Below, piece by piece: positions 52,942-62,519 of a DNA stretch of 64,000 nt (position 1 is the stretch's first letter; each line of letters starts with the position of its first letter). Source of the DNA: Sinorhizobium fredii NGR234 (GTDB lineage: Bacteria; Pseudomonadota; Alphaproteobacteria; Rhizobiales; Rhizobiaceae). Below the pieces are notes generated by a model. The model saw nothing but the letters and a program-made list of their open reading frames with translations. It was not told the DNA's origin and made no database searches. The stretch spans positions 2,046,001 to 2,110,000 of the forward strand of contig NC_012587.1 of NCBI RefSeq assembly GCF_000018545.1, given 5' to 3'. Made by a program: the position numbers and the translations under genes.

Positions 52942-54978
52942 ATGTCGAACGATCCTCTGCTTCAGCCCTACAAACTCAAGCACCTGACGCTCAGGAATCG
53001 GATCATCGTTACGTCGCACGAACCGGCTTACCCTGAGGACGGCATGCCGAAGGAGCGCTACCGCGCCTACACCGTCGAGCGCGCCAAAGGTGGCGTGGCG
53101 CTTACCATGACGGCCGGTTCGGCCGCGGTCTCCAAGGACAGCCCTCCGGTCTTCAACAATCTCCTCGCCTACAAGGACGAGATCGTTCCGTGGGTTCGGC
53201 AAATGACCGACGCCGTGCATGAGGAAGGCGCGGCCATCATGATCCAGCTTACCCACCTCGGCCGACGGACGCGTTGGGACAAGGGTGACTGGCTGCCAGT
53301 CGTCGCCCCCTCCCATCATCGCGAGGCATCCCACCGCGCCTTCCCCAAGAAGATGGAAGACTGGGACATCGAGCGTATCATCAAGGACTTCGCGGATGCC
53401 GCCGAGCGCATGAAGGCTGGCGGCATGGACGGCGTCGAACTCGAAGCCTACGGACACCTGATCGACCAGTTCAATTCGCCGCTTACCAACGAGCTCGATG
53501 CCCCCTATGGCGGCTCGCTCGAAAACCGCATGCGCTTCTGTCTTGATGTCTTCAAGGCCATGCGAGAGAGGGTCGGCGACGACTTCATTCTCGGCGTACG
53601 CTACACGGCCGACGAACGGCTCCCCGGTGGCACCGACAAGGAGGTTGGCATTGAGATTTCGAAACGTCTCAGAGACAGCGGCCTCGTCGACTACCTGAAC
53701 GTCATCCGCGGCCACATCGATACCGACGCCGGCTTGACCGACGTCATCCCGATTCAGGGCATGGCCAACTCTCCCCACCTGGACTTCGCCGGGGAAATCC
53801 GGGCGGCGACCAACTTCCCGACATTCCATGCAGCCAAGATTCCGGACGTCGCCACGGCCCGCCATGCTGTCGCGTCCGGGAAGGTCGACATGGTGGGCAT
53901 GACGCGTGCTCATATGACCGACCCGCATATCGTCCGCAAGATCATGGAAAAGCGCGAAGACGATATCCGTCCATGCGTGGGCGCCAACTACTGTCTCGAC
54001 CGCATTTACCAGGGTGGTGCCGCCTACTGCATCCACAATGCCGCGACCGGGCGCGAGCTGACGATGCCGCACCAGATTCCAAAGGCTGGCGTCAGCAAGA
54101 AAGTCGTGATCGTAGGCGCAGGTCCGGCAGGGCTCGAAGCCGCACGAGTAGCGGGCGAGCGCGGGCACGACGTCACCGTCTTCGAGGCGGCAAGCGATCC
54201 CGGCGGACAGGTCCGTCTGACGGCTCAGAGCGAACGCCGTCGCGAGATGATCAGCATCATCGACTGGCGGATGGCGCAGTGCGAGAAACTCGGCGTGAAG
54301 TTCCAGTTCAACACCTGGGCCGAGGCAGAGACGATCGAGGCCGAAAACGCCGACGTCGTGATCATCGCGACCGGCGGGCTGCCCCATACGGAAGTCCTGT
54401 CCAGGGGCAACGAGCTCGTCGTGTCGTCCTGGGACATTATTTCGGGCGACGTAAAGCCCGGGACGAACGTACTCATCTTCGACGATGCGGGCGACCATGC
54501 GGGCCTTCAGGCGGCCGAGTTCATCGCCAAGTCTGGGGCAAAGGTTGAAATCATGACGCCGGATCGGTCGTTCGCACCGGAAGTCATGGCGATGAACCTC
54601 GTCCCCTACATGCGGTCGCTTCAGAAACTCGATACGACCTTCACGGTCACCTACAGGCTGGAGTCTGTCGAGAAGCGCGGCAACCAGCTCGTAGCAACCG
54701 TCGGCAGCGATTATGGCGGCGTTTCGAAGGAACGGGTGTTCGACCAGATCGTCGTCAACCACGGGACCATCCCGCTGGACGAAATCTACTACGAACTCAA
54801 ACCCAAGTCCTCCAACCTGGGTGCGGTTTCCTACGACCAGCTTATTGACGGTCAGCCCCAGGCGGTAAACCGAAACAACGAAGGAAAATTCCAGCTCTAC
54901 CGTATCGGCGATGCGGTGTCCGCGAGGAACACCCACGCGGCCATCTACGACGCGTTGCGTCTGGTCAAAGACATCTGA
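52942..54978 (+). CDS. stcD: NADH:flavin oxidoreductase, N-methylproline demethylase-like
   Basis: The 678-residue protein has the layout of trimethylamine dehydrogenase relatives. An OYE-type FMN barrel (PLLQPYKLKHLTLRNRIIVT, IMIQLTHLGRRTRW, GVELEAYGHLIDQFNSPLTN) is followed by an iron-sulfur region and a C-terminal dinucleotide-binding domain (KVVIVGAGPAGLEAARVAGE). Cys345, Cys351 and Cys363 remain of the cluster ligands; position 348 is Ala. Family members remove N-methyl groups as formaldehyde and pass electrons to ETF. The StcD name comes from stachydrine catabolism in S. meliloti. Neighbouring etfBA and formaldehyde genes fit that reaction. The start at 52942 has CCGGAGCTT upstream. Confidence 0.85.
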   Translation: MSNDPLLQPYKLKHLTLRNRIIVTSHEPAYPEDGMPKERYRAYTVERAKGGVALTMTAGSAAVSKDSPPVFNNLLAYKDEIVPWVRQMTDAVHEEGAAIMIQLTHLGRRTRWDKGDWLPVVAPSHHREASHRAFPKKMEDWDIERIIKDFADAAERMKAGGMDGVELEAYGHLIDQFNSPLTNELDAPYGGSLENRMRFCLDVFKAMRERVGDDFILGVRYTADERLPGGTDKEVGIEISKRLRDSGLVDYLNVIRGHIDTDAGLTDVIPIQGMANSPHLDFAGEIRAATNFPTFHAAKIPDVATARHAVASGKVDMVGMTRAHMTDPHIVRKIMEKREDDIRPCVGANYCLDRIYQGGAAYCIHNAATGRELTMPHQIPKAGVSKKVVIVGAGPAGLEAARVAGERGHDVTVFEAASDPGGQVRLTAQSERRREMISIIDWRMAQCEKLGVKFQFNTWAEAETIEAENADVVIIATGGLPHTEVLSRGNELVVSSWDIISGDVKPGTNVLIFDDAGDHAGLQAAEFIAKSGAKVEIMTPDRSFAPEVMAMNLVPYMRSLQKLDTTFTVTYRLESVEKRGNQLVATVGSDYGGVSKERVFDQIVVNHGTIPLDEIYYELKPKSSNLGAVSYDQLIDGQPQAVNRNNEGKFQLYRIGDAVSARNTHAAIYDALRLVKDI

Positions 54979-55009
54979 TCTCGGTTTGGAGAGTTAGGGA
55001 CGTCGACCG

Positions 55010-55615
55010 ATGCTAAGAAGCGAGCCACTCCAGGGCTTTTTGGATGCCGCATTCGTGGCATTCGATCGCTTTGCCGTCGATACGCGAGCTCGGCAGTCGA
55101 TCATGCAGGTCTTCTCAAGGTTGGCGAGCCCATTGCCGATCAGGCAGGGCCAGGGAAGACGCCTGCCCGTCGTCGATCGCTTCCTCGCCACCGCGTTGGA
55201 AACCGGAAGCGACGACGCCGTCCTCGCCGCGCTGCTCGATCGTTTCAAGGCGATTGAGGAACAGCTGGAGTGGAAGACCCGCTCCATCTACGATCACACG
55301 GCAAGCGCTACCTTTCTGCTCGGTCACGGCAACGCCCTGATTGTCGGACCGCAGGCCCTTGAAGACCGGACCGATGCCTGGATCGGCGCATCCCTTTTGG
55401 CGCCGGACGTCCGCTATCCGGACCACAATCACGCCCCTGAAGAAACATATCTCGTGCTGTCGGAGGGGGAGTTCAGCCAGGCCGGCGGCGAATGGTTCGC
55501 TCCCGGTATCGGTGGCTCATTCTTCAACCCGCCAAACATAAAGCACGCCATGCGGTCGGGCACAAAGCCCCTCTTCGCCTTCTGGGCATTGTTGCCCGAT
55601 ACGCCCCAACATTGA
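55010..55615 (+). CDS. DMSP-lyase-type cupin protein
   Basis: The 201-residue protein ends in a cupin whose metal site matches the DddL/DddQ (cupin-DLL) family: [20 protein letters not shown] (His139, His141, Glu144/Glu145, Tyr147) and [14 protein letters not shown] (His179). DddL and DddQ cleave dimethylsulfoniopropionate to dimethylsulfide and acrylate. The N-terminal helical part (residues 1 to 95) is also family-like. Here it sits between a demethylase and etfB, with no acrylate genes, so another quaternary or betaine-like substrate is possible. It starts 32 bases after stcD and all expected ligands are present. Confidence 0.82.
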   Translation: MLRSEPLQGFLDAAFVAFDRFAVDTRARQSIMQVFSRLASPLPIRQGQGRRLPVVDRFLATALETGSDDAVLAALLDRFKAIEEQLEWKTRSIYDHTASATFLLGHGNALIVGPQALEDRTDAWIGASLLAPDVRYPDHNHAPEETYLVLSEGEFSQAGGEWFAPGIGGSFFNPPNIKHAMRSGTKPLFAFWALLPDTPQH

Positions 55616-55647
55616 GGCCAGCGACAAGCCAAACAAGGGAAACTGCA

Positions 55648-56394
55648 ATGAAGATCATCGTACCGGTCAAACGGGTGGTGGACTACAACGTCAAGATCCG
55701 CGTCAAGGCGGATGGGTCGGGCGTCGAACTCGCCAACGTCAAGATGTCGATGAACCCGTTCGACGAGATCTCCGTCGAAGAGGCGCTGCGCCTCAAGGAA
55801 GCCGGCAAGGCCTCGGAAGTCGTCGTCGTGTCGATCGGCCCGGCCAAGGCCGAGGAAACGCTGAGGACCGCGCTCGCCATGGGCGCCGACCGGGCGATCC
55901 TCGTCGAGACCGAGGACCAGGTCGAGCCGCTCACTGTCGCCAAGATCGTCAAGGGTGTGGCCGAGGCCGAACAGCCGGGGCTGATCATCGTCGGCAAGCA
56001 GGCGATCGACGACGATTCGAACCAGACCGGCCAGATGCTCTCGGCGCTCTTGGGCTGGGCCCAGGGCACCTTCGCCTCGAAGGTCGAGCTCGGCGACGGC
56101 AAGGTCAATGTCACCCGCGAAGTCGACGGCGGCCTGCAGACGGTCGAACTGAAGCTGCCGGCCGTGGTGACCACCGACCTCAGGCTCAACGAGCCGCGCT
56201 ATGCCTCGCTGCCGAACATCATGAAGGCGAAGAAGAAGCCGCTCGACAAGAAGAGCCCGGCCGACTTCGGCGTCGACACGGCGCCGCGGCTGAAGGTGTT
56301 GAAGACCGAGGAGCCGTCCGGCCGCAAGGCCGGCATCAAGGTCAAGTCGGTCGCCGAGCTGGTGTCCAGCCTGAAGACCGCCGGCGTGCTCTAA
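55648..56394 (+). CDS. etfB: Electron transfer flavoprotein beta subunit
   Basis: The 248-residue protein opens with [20 protein letters not shown] and has the AMP-binding/ETF signatures [40 protein letters not shown] and [20 protein letters not shown]. With EtfA it accepts electrons from flavin dehydrogenases, here most likely the neighbouring N-demethylase. The start at 55648 follows CAAGGGAAACTGCA. GC-rich codon use is like that of housekeeping ETF genes. etfA follows after 25 bases. Confidence 0.96.
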   Translation: MKIIVPVKRVVDYNVKIRVKADGSGVELANVKMSMNPFDEISVEEALRLKEAGKASEVVVVSIGPAKAEETLRTALAMGADRAILVETEDQVEPLTVAKIVKGVAEAEQPGLIIVGKQAIDDDSNQTGQMLSALLGWAQGTFASKVELGDGKVNVTREVDGGLQTVELKLPAVVTTDLRLNEPRYASLPNIMKAKKKPLDKKSPADFGVDTAPRLKVLKTEEPSGRKAGIKVKSVAELVSSLKTAGVL

Positions 56395-56419
56395 CCGGCA
56401 GATTTGAGGAGATATAGAC

Positions 56420-57352
56420 ATGGCCGTTCTTCTTCTGGCTGATCATGACAACGCCACGCTTTCCGACCAGACCGCCAAGGCGCTGACGGCGGCCCAGAAA
56501 ATCGGCGGCGACGTTCACATCCTCGTCGCGGGCTCGGATGCGAGGGCAGCGGCCGACGCCGCGGCAAACCTTTCCGGGGTCTCGAAGGTCCTGCTGGCCG
56601 ACGATGCGGCGCTTGCCAACAACCTGGCAGAACCGCTTGCAGCATTGATAGTCTCGCTTGCAGGCTCCTACGACGCGATCGCCGCGGCCGCGACCTCGGT
56701 CGGCAAGAACGTCATGCCGCGCGTTGCGGCGCTGCTCGACGTCGCCCAGGTCTCGGAAATCATCGAGGTCGTCTCGGCCGATACCTTCAAGCGTCCGATC
56801 TATGCGGGCAATGCGATCCAGACAGTTCAGGCCACCGACAGCAAGAAGGTGATCACCGTCCGCACCGCCTCGTTTTCCCCGGCCTCTCGAGGCCCCGCTG
56901 CTGCCGTTGAGGCAGTCTCAACGGCAGCTCTTTCTTCCGGTCTCTCCACGTTCGTTGCAAACTCGCTGTCGTCCTCCGACCGCCCGGAGCTGACCTCGGC
57001 GAAGATCATCATCTCCGGCGGCCGGGCGCTCGGTTCCTCGGAGAAGTTCAAGGACGTGATCCTGCCGGTCGCCGACAAGCTCGGCGCCGCCGTCGGCGCG
57101 TCGCGCGCCGCCGTCGATGCCGGCTATGCGCCGAACGACTGGCAGGTCGGCCAGACCGGCAAGGTGGTCGCGCCCCAACTTTACATCGCCTGCGGCATCT
57201 CCGGTGCCATCCAGCACCTTGCCGGCATGAAGGATTCCAAGGTGATCGTCGCCATCAACAAGGACGAGGAGGCGCCGATCTTCCAGGTCGCCGACTATGG
57301 CCTCGTCGCCGATCTATTCGACGTCCTGCCGGAGCTCGAGAAACTGACCTGA
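56420..57352 (+). CDS. etfA: Electron transfer flavoprotein alpha subunit
   Basis: The 310-residue protein has [20 protein letters not shown] at the start, domain I with [20 protein letters not shown], and the FAD-binding domain II with [38 protein letters not shown] and [20 protein letters not shown]. It forms the ETF heterodimer with EtfB. The stop is at 57350-57352. The second cupin gene begins 38 bases on, inside the same transcription unit. Confidence 0.96.
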   Translation: MAVLLLADHDNATLSDQTAKALTAAQKIGGDVHILVAGSDARAAADAAANLSGVSKVLLADDAALANNLAEPLAALIVSLAGSYDAIAAAATSVGKNVMPRVAALLDVAQVSEIIEVVSADTFKRPIYAGNAIQTVQATDSKKVITVRTASFSPASRGPAAAVEAVSTAALSSGLSTFVANSLSSSDRPELTSAKIIISGGRALGSSEKFKDVILPVADKLGAAVGASRAAVDAGYAPNDWQVGQTGKVVAPQLYIACGISGAIQHLAGMKDSKVIVAINKDEEAPIFQVADYGLVADLFDVLPELEKLT

Positions 57353-57389
57353 CATCGAAAAGCTCACCTCCACCAAGGACGAAATCAAG

Positions 57390-58064
57390 GTGTATCGCTA
57401 CCAGACCCTGCAATATCCGGTCGAGTTCGAACCGCTTGCATCTGCTTCCAGGTGGATGTCGATGCGCGGCAGCCGGCCGGCCGCCTTGCAAGCGTTTATC
57501 AGCGCGGCCGGAAACCTCTTTCTTGCAGACGATGTCCCGACAATGGCCAGATACATTGCCGGGAAAGTCTTTCACGACATCTCACGCGCCAGCAGCCACT
57601 ATTGCTCGGGAGGCATCGAGCTTCCCGCCGTAAGCCATCTCTCGCTCGCTGTCGGAAGGGCACGCGAGCAAGGGGGAAAGATCGCGGCGGTCGCCGCGGC
57701 GATGGAGGCAATTGTTCCCGGACTGCGCTGGTACCAAAGCAATACGGGCCCGTTCGCCAGCGTCAACTTTCTCGACGGCCACGCCCACGCATACATTGTT
57801 GGGCCTGATGGTCTCGAGCAGCGAGACTGTATCCATCTAGGGGTCACCATATTGGCTCCTTTCACCAGATATCCCGATCATCGCAGGCGCTATCCCGCTG
57901 CCTTCGCGGCGCTCTCGCACATGGAAGTTCGAGTGGACGAGAGCGCTTGGATGCCTCATCGCGCCGGCGGGGTATTTTTCGCCGAAGGCGGCAGCGGCCT
58001 GGCGCTTCGCTGCACCAGCGGGCCTGCGCTCGTGCTTTGGTGCGAAAGAGCGAGCGGCCGGTGA
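57390..58064 (+). CDS. DMSP-lyase-type cupin paralog with lost metal ligands
   Basis: The 224-residue protein aligns in plan with the cupin at 55010 ([20 protein letters not shown] then [20 protein letters not shown]). The metal motif is broken: after His164 the second His is Arg166 and the Glu is missing (Ala region 170-173). The late His of NPPNIKH has no equivalent in [14 protein letters not shown]. At most one of four ligands is kept. It uses a GTG start (57390) and sits between etfA and the ETF-quinone reductase gene. It may be a partner or sensor protein, a non-metal enzyme, or decaying. The frame is fully intact, which argues against simple decay. Confidence 0.7.
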   Translation: MYRYQTLQYPVEFEPLASASRWMSMRGSRPAALQAFISAAGNLFLADDVPTMARYIAGKVFHDISRASSHYCSGGIELPAVSHLSLAVGRAREQGGKIAAVAAAMEAIVPGLRWYQSNTGPFASVNFLDGHAHAYIVGPDGLEQRDCIHLGVTILAPFTRYPDHRRRYPAAFAALSHMEVRVDESAWMPHRAGGVFFAEGGSGLALRCTSGPALVLWCERASGR

Positions 58065-58097
58065 TGCAAACCCGCCTATTTTTGAGATTCAATTGGA

Positions 58098-59762
58098 ATG
58101 TCTGACCGGATGGAACTCCCCGAACGCGAGAGCATGGAATTCGACGTGGTGATCGTCGGGGCGGGTCCGGCCGGGCTTGCCGCGGCGATCCGCCTGAAGC
58201 AGGTCAATCCGGAGCTCTCGGTCGTCGTGCTCGAGAAGGGCGCCGAGGTCGGCGCCCATATCCTCTCCGGCGCCGTCGTCGATCCAATCGGTATTGACCG
58301 GCTGCTGCCCGATTGGCGCAACGACGCCGACCATCCGTTCAAGACCGAAGTCACCGACGACCACTTCCTGTTCCTCGGCCCGGCCGGCTCGATCCGCCTG
58401 CCGAATTTCCTGATGCCGCCGTTGATGAACAATCACGGCAACTACATCGTATCGCTTGGGCTCGTCTGTCGCTGGCTGGCGACCCACGCCGAGGCGCTCG
58501 GCGTCGAGATCTATCCGGGCTTTGCCGCGACCGAGGTGCTCTACAACGACGAAGGCGCGGTGATCGGCGTCGCCACCGGCGACATGGGCATCGAGCGCTC
58601 CGGCGAGCCGGGCCCGAACTTCGCCCGCGGCATGGCGCTCTTGGGCAAATACACGCTGATCGGCGAGGGGGTGCGCGGCTCGCTCGCCAAACAGCTGATT
58701 GCCAAGTTCGATCTCTCGAGGGACCGCGACGTCCAGAAATTCGGCATCGGCCTGAAGGAACTATGGGAGGTCAAGCCGGAGAACCACAGGCCGGGCCTGG
58801 TACAGCACTCCTTCGGCTGGCCGCTCGGCATGAAGACCGGCGGCGGCTCGTTCCTCTACCATCTCGAGGACAATCTCGTGGCCGTCGGCTTCGTCGTCCA
58901 CCTGAACTACAAGAACCCCTATCTCTACCCGTTCGAGGAGTTCCAGCGCTTCAAGACGCATCCGGCCATCCGCGGCACCTTCGAGGGCGGCAAACGGCTC
59001 TCCTACGGCGCCCGGGCGATCACCGAGGGCGGCTACCAGTCGGTGCCGAAGCTGTCCTTCCCCGGCGGCGCGCTGATCGGCTGCTCGGCCGGCTTCGTCA
59101 ACGTGCCGCGCATCAAGGGCAGCCACAATGCGGTGCTGTCGGGCATTCTCGCCGCCGAGAAGCTGGCGGCGGCGATCGCCAGCGGCCGCGCCAATGACGA
59201 GCCGATCGAGATCGAGCGCGGCTGGCGCGACAGCGCCATCGGCCAGGACCTGAAGAAGGTCAGGAACGTCAAGCCGCTCTGGTCGCGCTTCGGCACGGCG
59301 ATCGGCGTGGGGCTCGGCGGCCTCGACATGTGGACCAACACGCTGTTCGGCTTCTCCTTCTTCGGCACGCTGAAGCACGGCAAGACCGATGCGCAGAGCC
59401 TCGAACCGGCCGCGCAGCACCAGAAGATCGATTATCCGAAGCCGGACGGGGTCTTGACCTTCGACCGGCTGTCCTCGGTGTTCCTGTCGAACACCAACCA
59501 TGAGGAGGACCAGCCGATCCACCTCAAGGTCAAGGATCCGGAACTGCAGAAGCGCTCCGAATTGGACGTCTATGCCGGTCCGTCGACGCGCTACTGTCCG
59601 GCCGGCGTCTACGAATGGGTCGAGAAGGACGGTAAGCCGACCTTCGTCATCAACGCCCAGAACTGCGTGCACTGCAAGACCTGCGACATCAAGGACCCCA
59701 ACCAGAACATCAACTGGGTGCCGCCCCAAGGCGGCGAAGGCCCGGTCTATCCGAACATGTAA
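58098..59762 (+). CDS. Electron transfer flavoprotein-ubiquinone oxidoreductase
   Basis: The 554-residue membrane-associated enzyme passes ETF electrons to ubiquinone. It has an FAD Rossmann motif (FDVVIVGAGPAGLAAAIRLK), the quinone-side helix region (GHF-like GALIGCSAGFVNVPRIKGSH), the conserved DPIGIDRLLPDW and a C-terminal 4Fe-4S ferredoxin site (TRYCPAGVYEWVEKDG, then NAQNCVHCKTCDIKDPNQNI). Length is standard. Clustered with etfBA, it completes a dedicated electron outlet for the demethylase. The start at 58098 (MSDRMELPER) follows an AT-rich stretch without a strong ribosome site. Confidence 0.95.
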   Translation: MSDRMELPERESMEFDVVIVGAGPAGLAAAIRLKQVNPELSVVVLEKGAEVGAHILSGAVVDPIGIDRLLPDWRNDADHPFKTEVTDDHFLFLGPAGSIRLPNFLMPPLMNNHGNYIVSLGLVCRWLATHAEALGVEIYPGFAATEVLYNDEGAVIGVATGDMGIERSGEPGPNFARGMALLGKYTLIGEGVRGSLAKQLIAKFDLSRDRDVQKFGIGLKELWEVKPENHRPGLVQHSFGWPLGMKTGGGSFLYHLEDNLVAVGFVVHLNYKNPYLYPFEEFQRFKTHPAIRGTFEGGKRLSYGARAITEGGYQSVPKLSFPGGALIGCSAGFVNVPRIKGSHNAVLSGILAAEKLAAAIASGRANDEPIEIERGWRDSAIGQDLKKVRNVKPLWSRFGTAIGVGLGGLDMWTNTLFGFSFFGTLKHGKTDAQSLEPAAQHQKIDYPKPDGVLTFDRLSSVFLSNTNHEEDQPIHLKVKDPELQKRSELDVYAGPSTRYCPAGVYEWVEKDGKPTFVINAQNCVHCKTCDIKDPNQNINWVPPQGGEGPVYPNM

Positions 59763-59792
59763 ATCGAAGTTTGTACCCGGAAAGGAAATCAC

Positions 59793-60920
59793 ATGGACGT
59801 ACGCGCCGCTGTTGCCGTTCAGGCAGGAAAACCGCTTGAGGTAATGACCGTACAGCTGGAAGGTCCTCGCGCAGGCGAAGTGCTGATCGAAGTAAAAGCG
59901 ACCGGCATCTGCCACACGGACGACTTCACGCTCTCGGGCGCCGACCCGGAAGGCCTGTTCCCGGCGATCCTCGGTCATGAGGGTGCCGGCATCGTCGTCG
60001 ACGTCGGGCCGGGCGTCACCTCGGTGAAAAAAGGCGATCATGTCATCCCGCTCTACACGCCGGAATGCCGCGAGTGCTATTCCTGCCTGTCGCGTAAAAC
60101 GAACCTCTGCACCTCGATCCGCGCCACCCAGGGACAGGGCCTGATGCCGGATGGCACATCCCGCTTCTCGATCGGCAAGGACAAGATCCACCACTACATG
60201 GGCTGCTCGACCTTCGCGAACTACACCGTTCTGCCCGAGATCGCCGTCGCCAAGGTCAACCCCAACGCGCCCTTCGACAAGATCTGCTACATCGGCTGCG
60301 GCGTCACCACGGGCGTGGGCGCGGTGATCAACACCGCGAAGGTCGAGATCGGCGCGACCGCTATCGTCTTCGGCCTCGGCGGTATCGGGTTGAACGTGCT
60401 GCAGGGGCTGCGCCTCGCCGGTGCCGACATGATCATCGGCGTCGACATCAACCCGGACCGCAAGGAGTGGGGCGAGAAATTCGGGATGACGCACTTCGTC
60501 AATCCGAAGGAGATCGGCGACGACATCGTGCCCTACCTCGTCAATATGACGAAGCGCAATGGCGACCTGATCGGCGGCGCTGACTACACCTTCGACTGCA
60601 CGGGCAATACCAAGGTCATGCGCCAGGCGCTGGAAGCGGCGCATCGCGGCTGGGGCAAGTCGGTCATCATCGGCGTCGCGGGCGCGGGCCAGGAAATCTC
60701 CACCCGTCCCTTCCAACTCGTCACGGGCCGCCAGTGGATGGGCACAGCCTTCGGCGGCGCACGCGGCCGCACCGACGTTCCGAAGATCGTCGACTGGTAC
60801 ATGGAAGGCAAGATCCAGATCGACCCGATGATCACCCACACCATGCCGCTCGAAGATATCAACAAAGGCTTCGAGTTGATGCATTCCGGCGAGAGCATCC
60901 GCGGCGTCGTGGTCTATTGA
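59793..60920 (+). CDS. frmA: S-(hydroxymethyl)glutathione dehydrogenase (class III alcohol dehydrogenase)
   Basis: The 375-residue zinc enzyme oxidises the glutathione adduct of formaldehyde to S-formylglutathione with NAD. It shows the catalytic-zinc GICHTDDFTLSG and LGHEGAGIVVDVG. The structural-zinc cysteines are in PECRECYSCLSRKTNLC, and the NAD fold is GLGGIGLNVLQGLRLAGA. The ribosome site GGAAAGGAAATCAC precedes 59793. It is followed after two bases by fghA, so formaldehyde from demethylation is handled by one operon. It is also called flhA or adhC in related bacteria. Confidence 0.95.
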   Translation: MDVRAAVAVQAGKPLEVMTVQLEGPRAGEVLIEVKATGICHTDDFTLSGADPEGLFPAILGHEGAGIVVDVGPGVTSVKKGDHVIPLYTPECRECYSCLSRKTNLCTSIRATQGQGLMPDGTSRFSIGKDKIHHYMGCSTFANYTVLPEIAVAKVNPNAPFDKICYIGCGVTTGVGAVINTAKVEIGATAIVFGLGGIGLNVLQGLRLAGADMIIGVDINPDRKEWGEKFGMTHFVNPKEIGDDIVPYLVNMTKRNGDLIGGADYTFDCTGNTKVMRQALEAAHRGWGKSVIIGVAGAGQEISTRPFQLVTGRQWMGTAFGGARGRTDVPKIVDWYMEGKIQIDPMITHTMPLEDINKGFELMHSGESIRGVVVY

Positions 60921-60922
60921 CG

Positions 60923-61756
60923 ATGCAGACGATCAGTCTCGACAAGTCGTTCGGCGGAACGCAGGGCGTCTACTCGCACGAGTCGGCAGTCTGCAAGTCC
61001 ACGATGACGTTCGCCGTCTTCACGCCACCCCAGGCGGCCGAACGCCCCTGCCCCGTTGTCTGGTATCTCTCGGGCCTGACATGCACGCATGCCAACGTGA
61101 TGGAAAAGGGCGAATACCGTAGAGCAGCGGCGGCTCTCGGTCTTATCGTCGTTTGCCCCGACACAAGTCCCCGGGGCGAACAAGTTCCGAACGAGCCGGA
61201 CAACTGGCAATTCGGAAGCGGTGCAGGGTTCTATCTGGATGCGACAGAGAGTCCGTACGACGAACACTACCGCATGTATTCGTACATCACGAAGGAACTC
61301 CCGGAGGTTATCGCCTCTCACTTCCCGGCTGACATGACGCGACAAGGTGTATTCGGACACTCCATGGGCGGCCACGGGGCGATCACGATCGCTCTCAAAC
61401 ACCCGTCAGTCTTCCGAAGCTGCTCCGCCTTTGCGCCGATTGCCAGACCGATGGAAGCCGGTTGGTCTAAGCCCGCGTTCGAAAAGTATCTCGGCAGCGC
61501 CGCAGCCGCTTGGAGGGAATACGATACCTGCGCCTTGATCGAGGACGGCTATCGGTTTCCGGAACTGTTGGTCGACCAGGGCACATCCGACACATTCCTT
61601 GAGGATGGACTGAGGCCGAGCGAGCTCGAGAAGGCCTGCGCCGAAGCCGGCATCCCCCTGAAGCTGCGGATGCAGGAGGGCTACGGCCATTCCTACTACT
61701 TCATCTCGACCTTCATGGAAGACCATCTCCGGTGGCACGCGGAGCGGCTGTCTTAA
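60923..61756 (+). CDS. fghA: S-formylglutathione hydrolase
   Basis: The 277-residue alpha/beta hydrolase (esterase D family) releases formate and glutathione. It has VVWYLSGLTCTHANVMEKGE with the oxyanion region and the nucleophile motif GVFGHSMGGHGAITIAL (GHSMGG). The Asp region is LLVDQGTSDTFLED and the His is in GYGHSYYFISTFMEDH. The ATG lies two bases after the frmA stop, implying coupling. The earlier in-frame extension lies within frmA and is not used. Confidence 0.94.
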   Translation: MQTISLDKSFGGTQGVYSHESAVCKSTMTFAVFTPPQAAERPCPVVWYLSGLTCTHANVMEKGEYRRAAAALGLIVVCPDTSPRGEQVPNEPDNWQFGSGAGFYLDATESPYDEHYRMYSYITKELPEVIASHFPADMTRQGVFGHSMGGHGAITIALKHPSVFRSCSAFAPIARPMEAGWSKPAFEKYLGSAAAAWREYDTCALIEDGYRFPELLVDQGTSDTFLEDGLRPSELEKACAEAGIPLKLRMQEGYGHSYYFISTFMEDHLRWHAERLS

Positions 61757-61813
61757 CGAAACGCAACTTTGCAACTCCGGACAATGGGGTCCGGCGAAAG
61801 AGGAGGGAATAAC

Positions 61814-62386
61814 ATGGGAAATCTGCATCTACATCCGCACCTGGATGGCGGACCGCGGGGAAGCGGAAAGCAGTTTTCGGGAGGCGTTCTGACGTGCGCG
61901 TGCTCCACGAACCCGGTCAAGGTAAAGGTCAACAGCGACATCGCGCACAACCACGCCTGCGGATGCACCAAGTGCTGGAAGCCTGAAGACGCCACCTTCT
62001 CCATCGTCGCGGTTGCCGCGACGGAAAAGGTCGAAGTCCTCGAAAATGGAGACAAGCTCGCTGTCGTCGACCCGTCGGCACTCATCCAGCGCTACGCTTG
62101 CAAGGACTGCGGCGTCCACATGTATGGTCCGGTCGAACGCGACCATCCCTTCCAGGGCCTCTCGTTCATCCATCCGGAACGTTTCGAAGAAGATGGATGG
62201 GCCGAACCAGGCTTTGCCGCATTCGTCTCCTCGATCATCGAAAGCGGCTTCAGCCCCGAAAAAATGGACGAAGTCCGTTCGCGCCTCAAAGAGTTGGGTC
62301 TCGAACCTTACGATTGCCTCTCGCCCGGCCTCATGGATTATATTGCCACGTGGACCGCTAAAAAGAGCGGCGCATTGCCTGCGTAA
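61814..62386 (+). CDS. gfa: S-(hydroxymethyl)glutathione synthase
   Basis: The 190-residue zinc protein speeds condensation of formaldehyde with glutathione. Its zinc cysteines are in [28 protein letters not shown] and [14 protein letters not shown], the Gfa/CENP-V pattern. The C-terminal part ([20 protein letters not shown]) matches true Gfa rather than generic family members. The start at 61814 has GAGGAGGGAAT upstream. It is the third formaldehyde gene in a row, completing Gfa, FrmA and FghA for glutathione-linked detoxification. Confidence 0.93.
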   Translation: MGNLHLHPHLDGGPRGSGKQFSGGVLTCACSTNPVKVKVNSDIAHNHACGCTKCWKPEDATFSIVAVAATEKVEVLENGDKLAVVDPSALIQRYACKDCGVHMYGPVERDHPFQGLSFIHPERFEEDGWAEPGFAAFVSSIIESGFSPEKMDEVRSRLKELGLEPYDCLSPGLMDYIATWTAKKSGALPA

Positions 62387-62443
62387 GGCTTAGGTTGCAC
62401 TGCGACTTGCAGTCAGGCACTCCGATACCGGCTTTCGCCGCAA

Positions 62444-62464
62444 GGTCGCCTCCGTCCGGCGACC
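62444..62464 (+). terminator. Hairpin after gfa
   Basis: ggtcgcc and ggcgacc pair perfectly around a 7-base loop, 57 bases past the gfa stop. There is no T-run, so termination is only suggested. Confidence 0.35.
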
Positions 62465-62519
62465 CAATACGGCGAAGGTCGGCATCGTCTTTCACACTAT
62501 GACCTTCGAGTTAGACTGA

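Noticed and set aside
52900..54936. 678-codon minus-strand frame opposite the demethylase gene
   Set aside because: It mirrors the flavoprotein gene almost exactly and has no recognisable motif or start signal.
58761..60884. 707-codon minus-strand frame through the ETF-quinone reductase and frmA genes
   Set aside because: Both plus-strand genes have full catalytic motifs. The antisense product is compositional noise.
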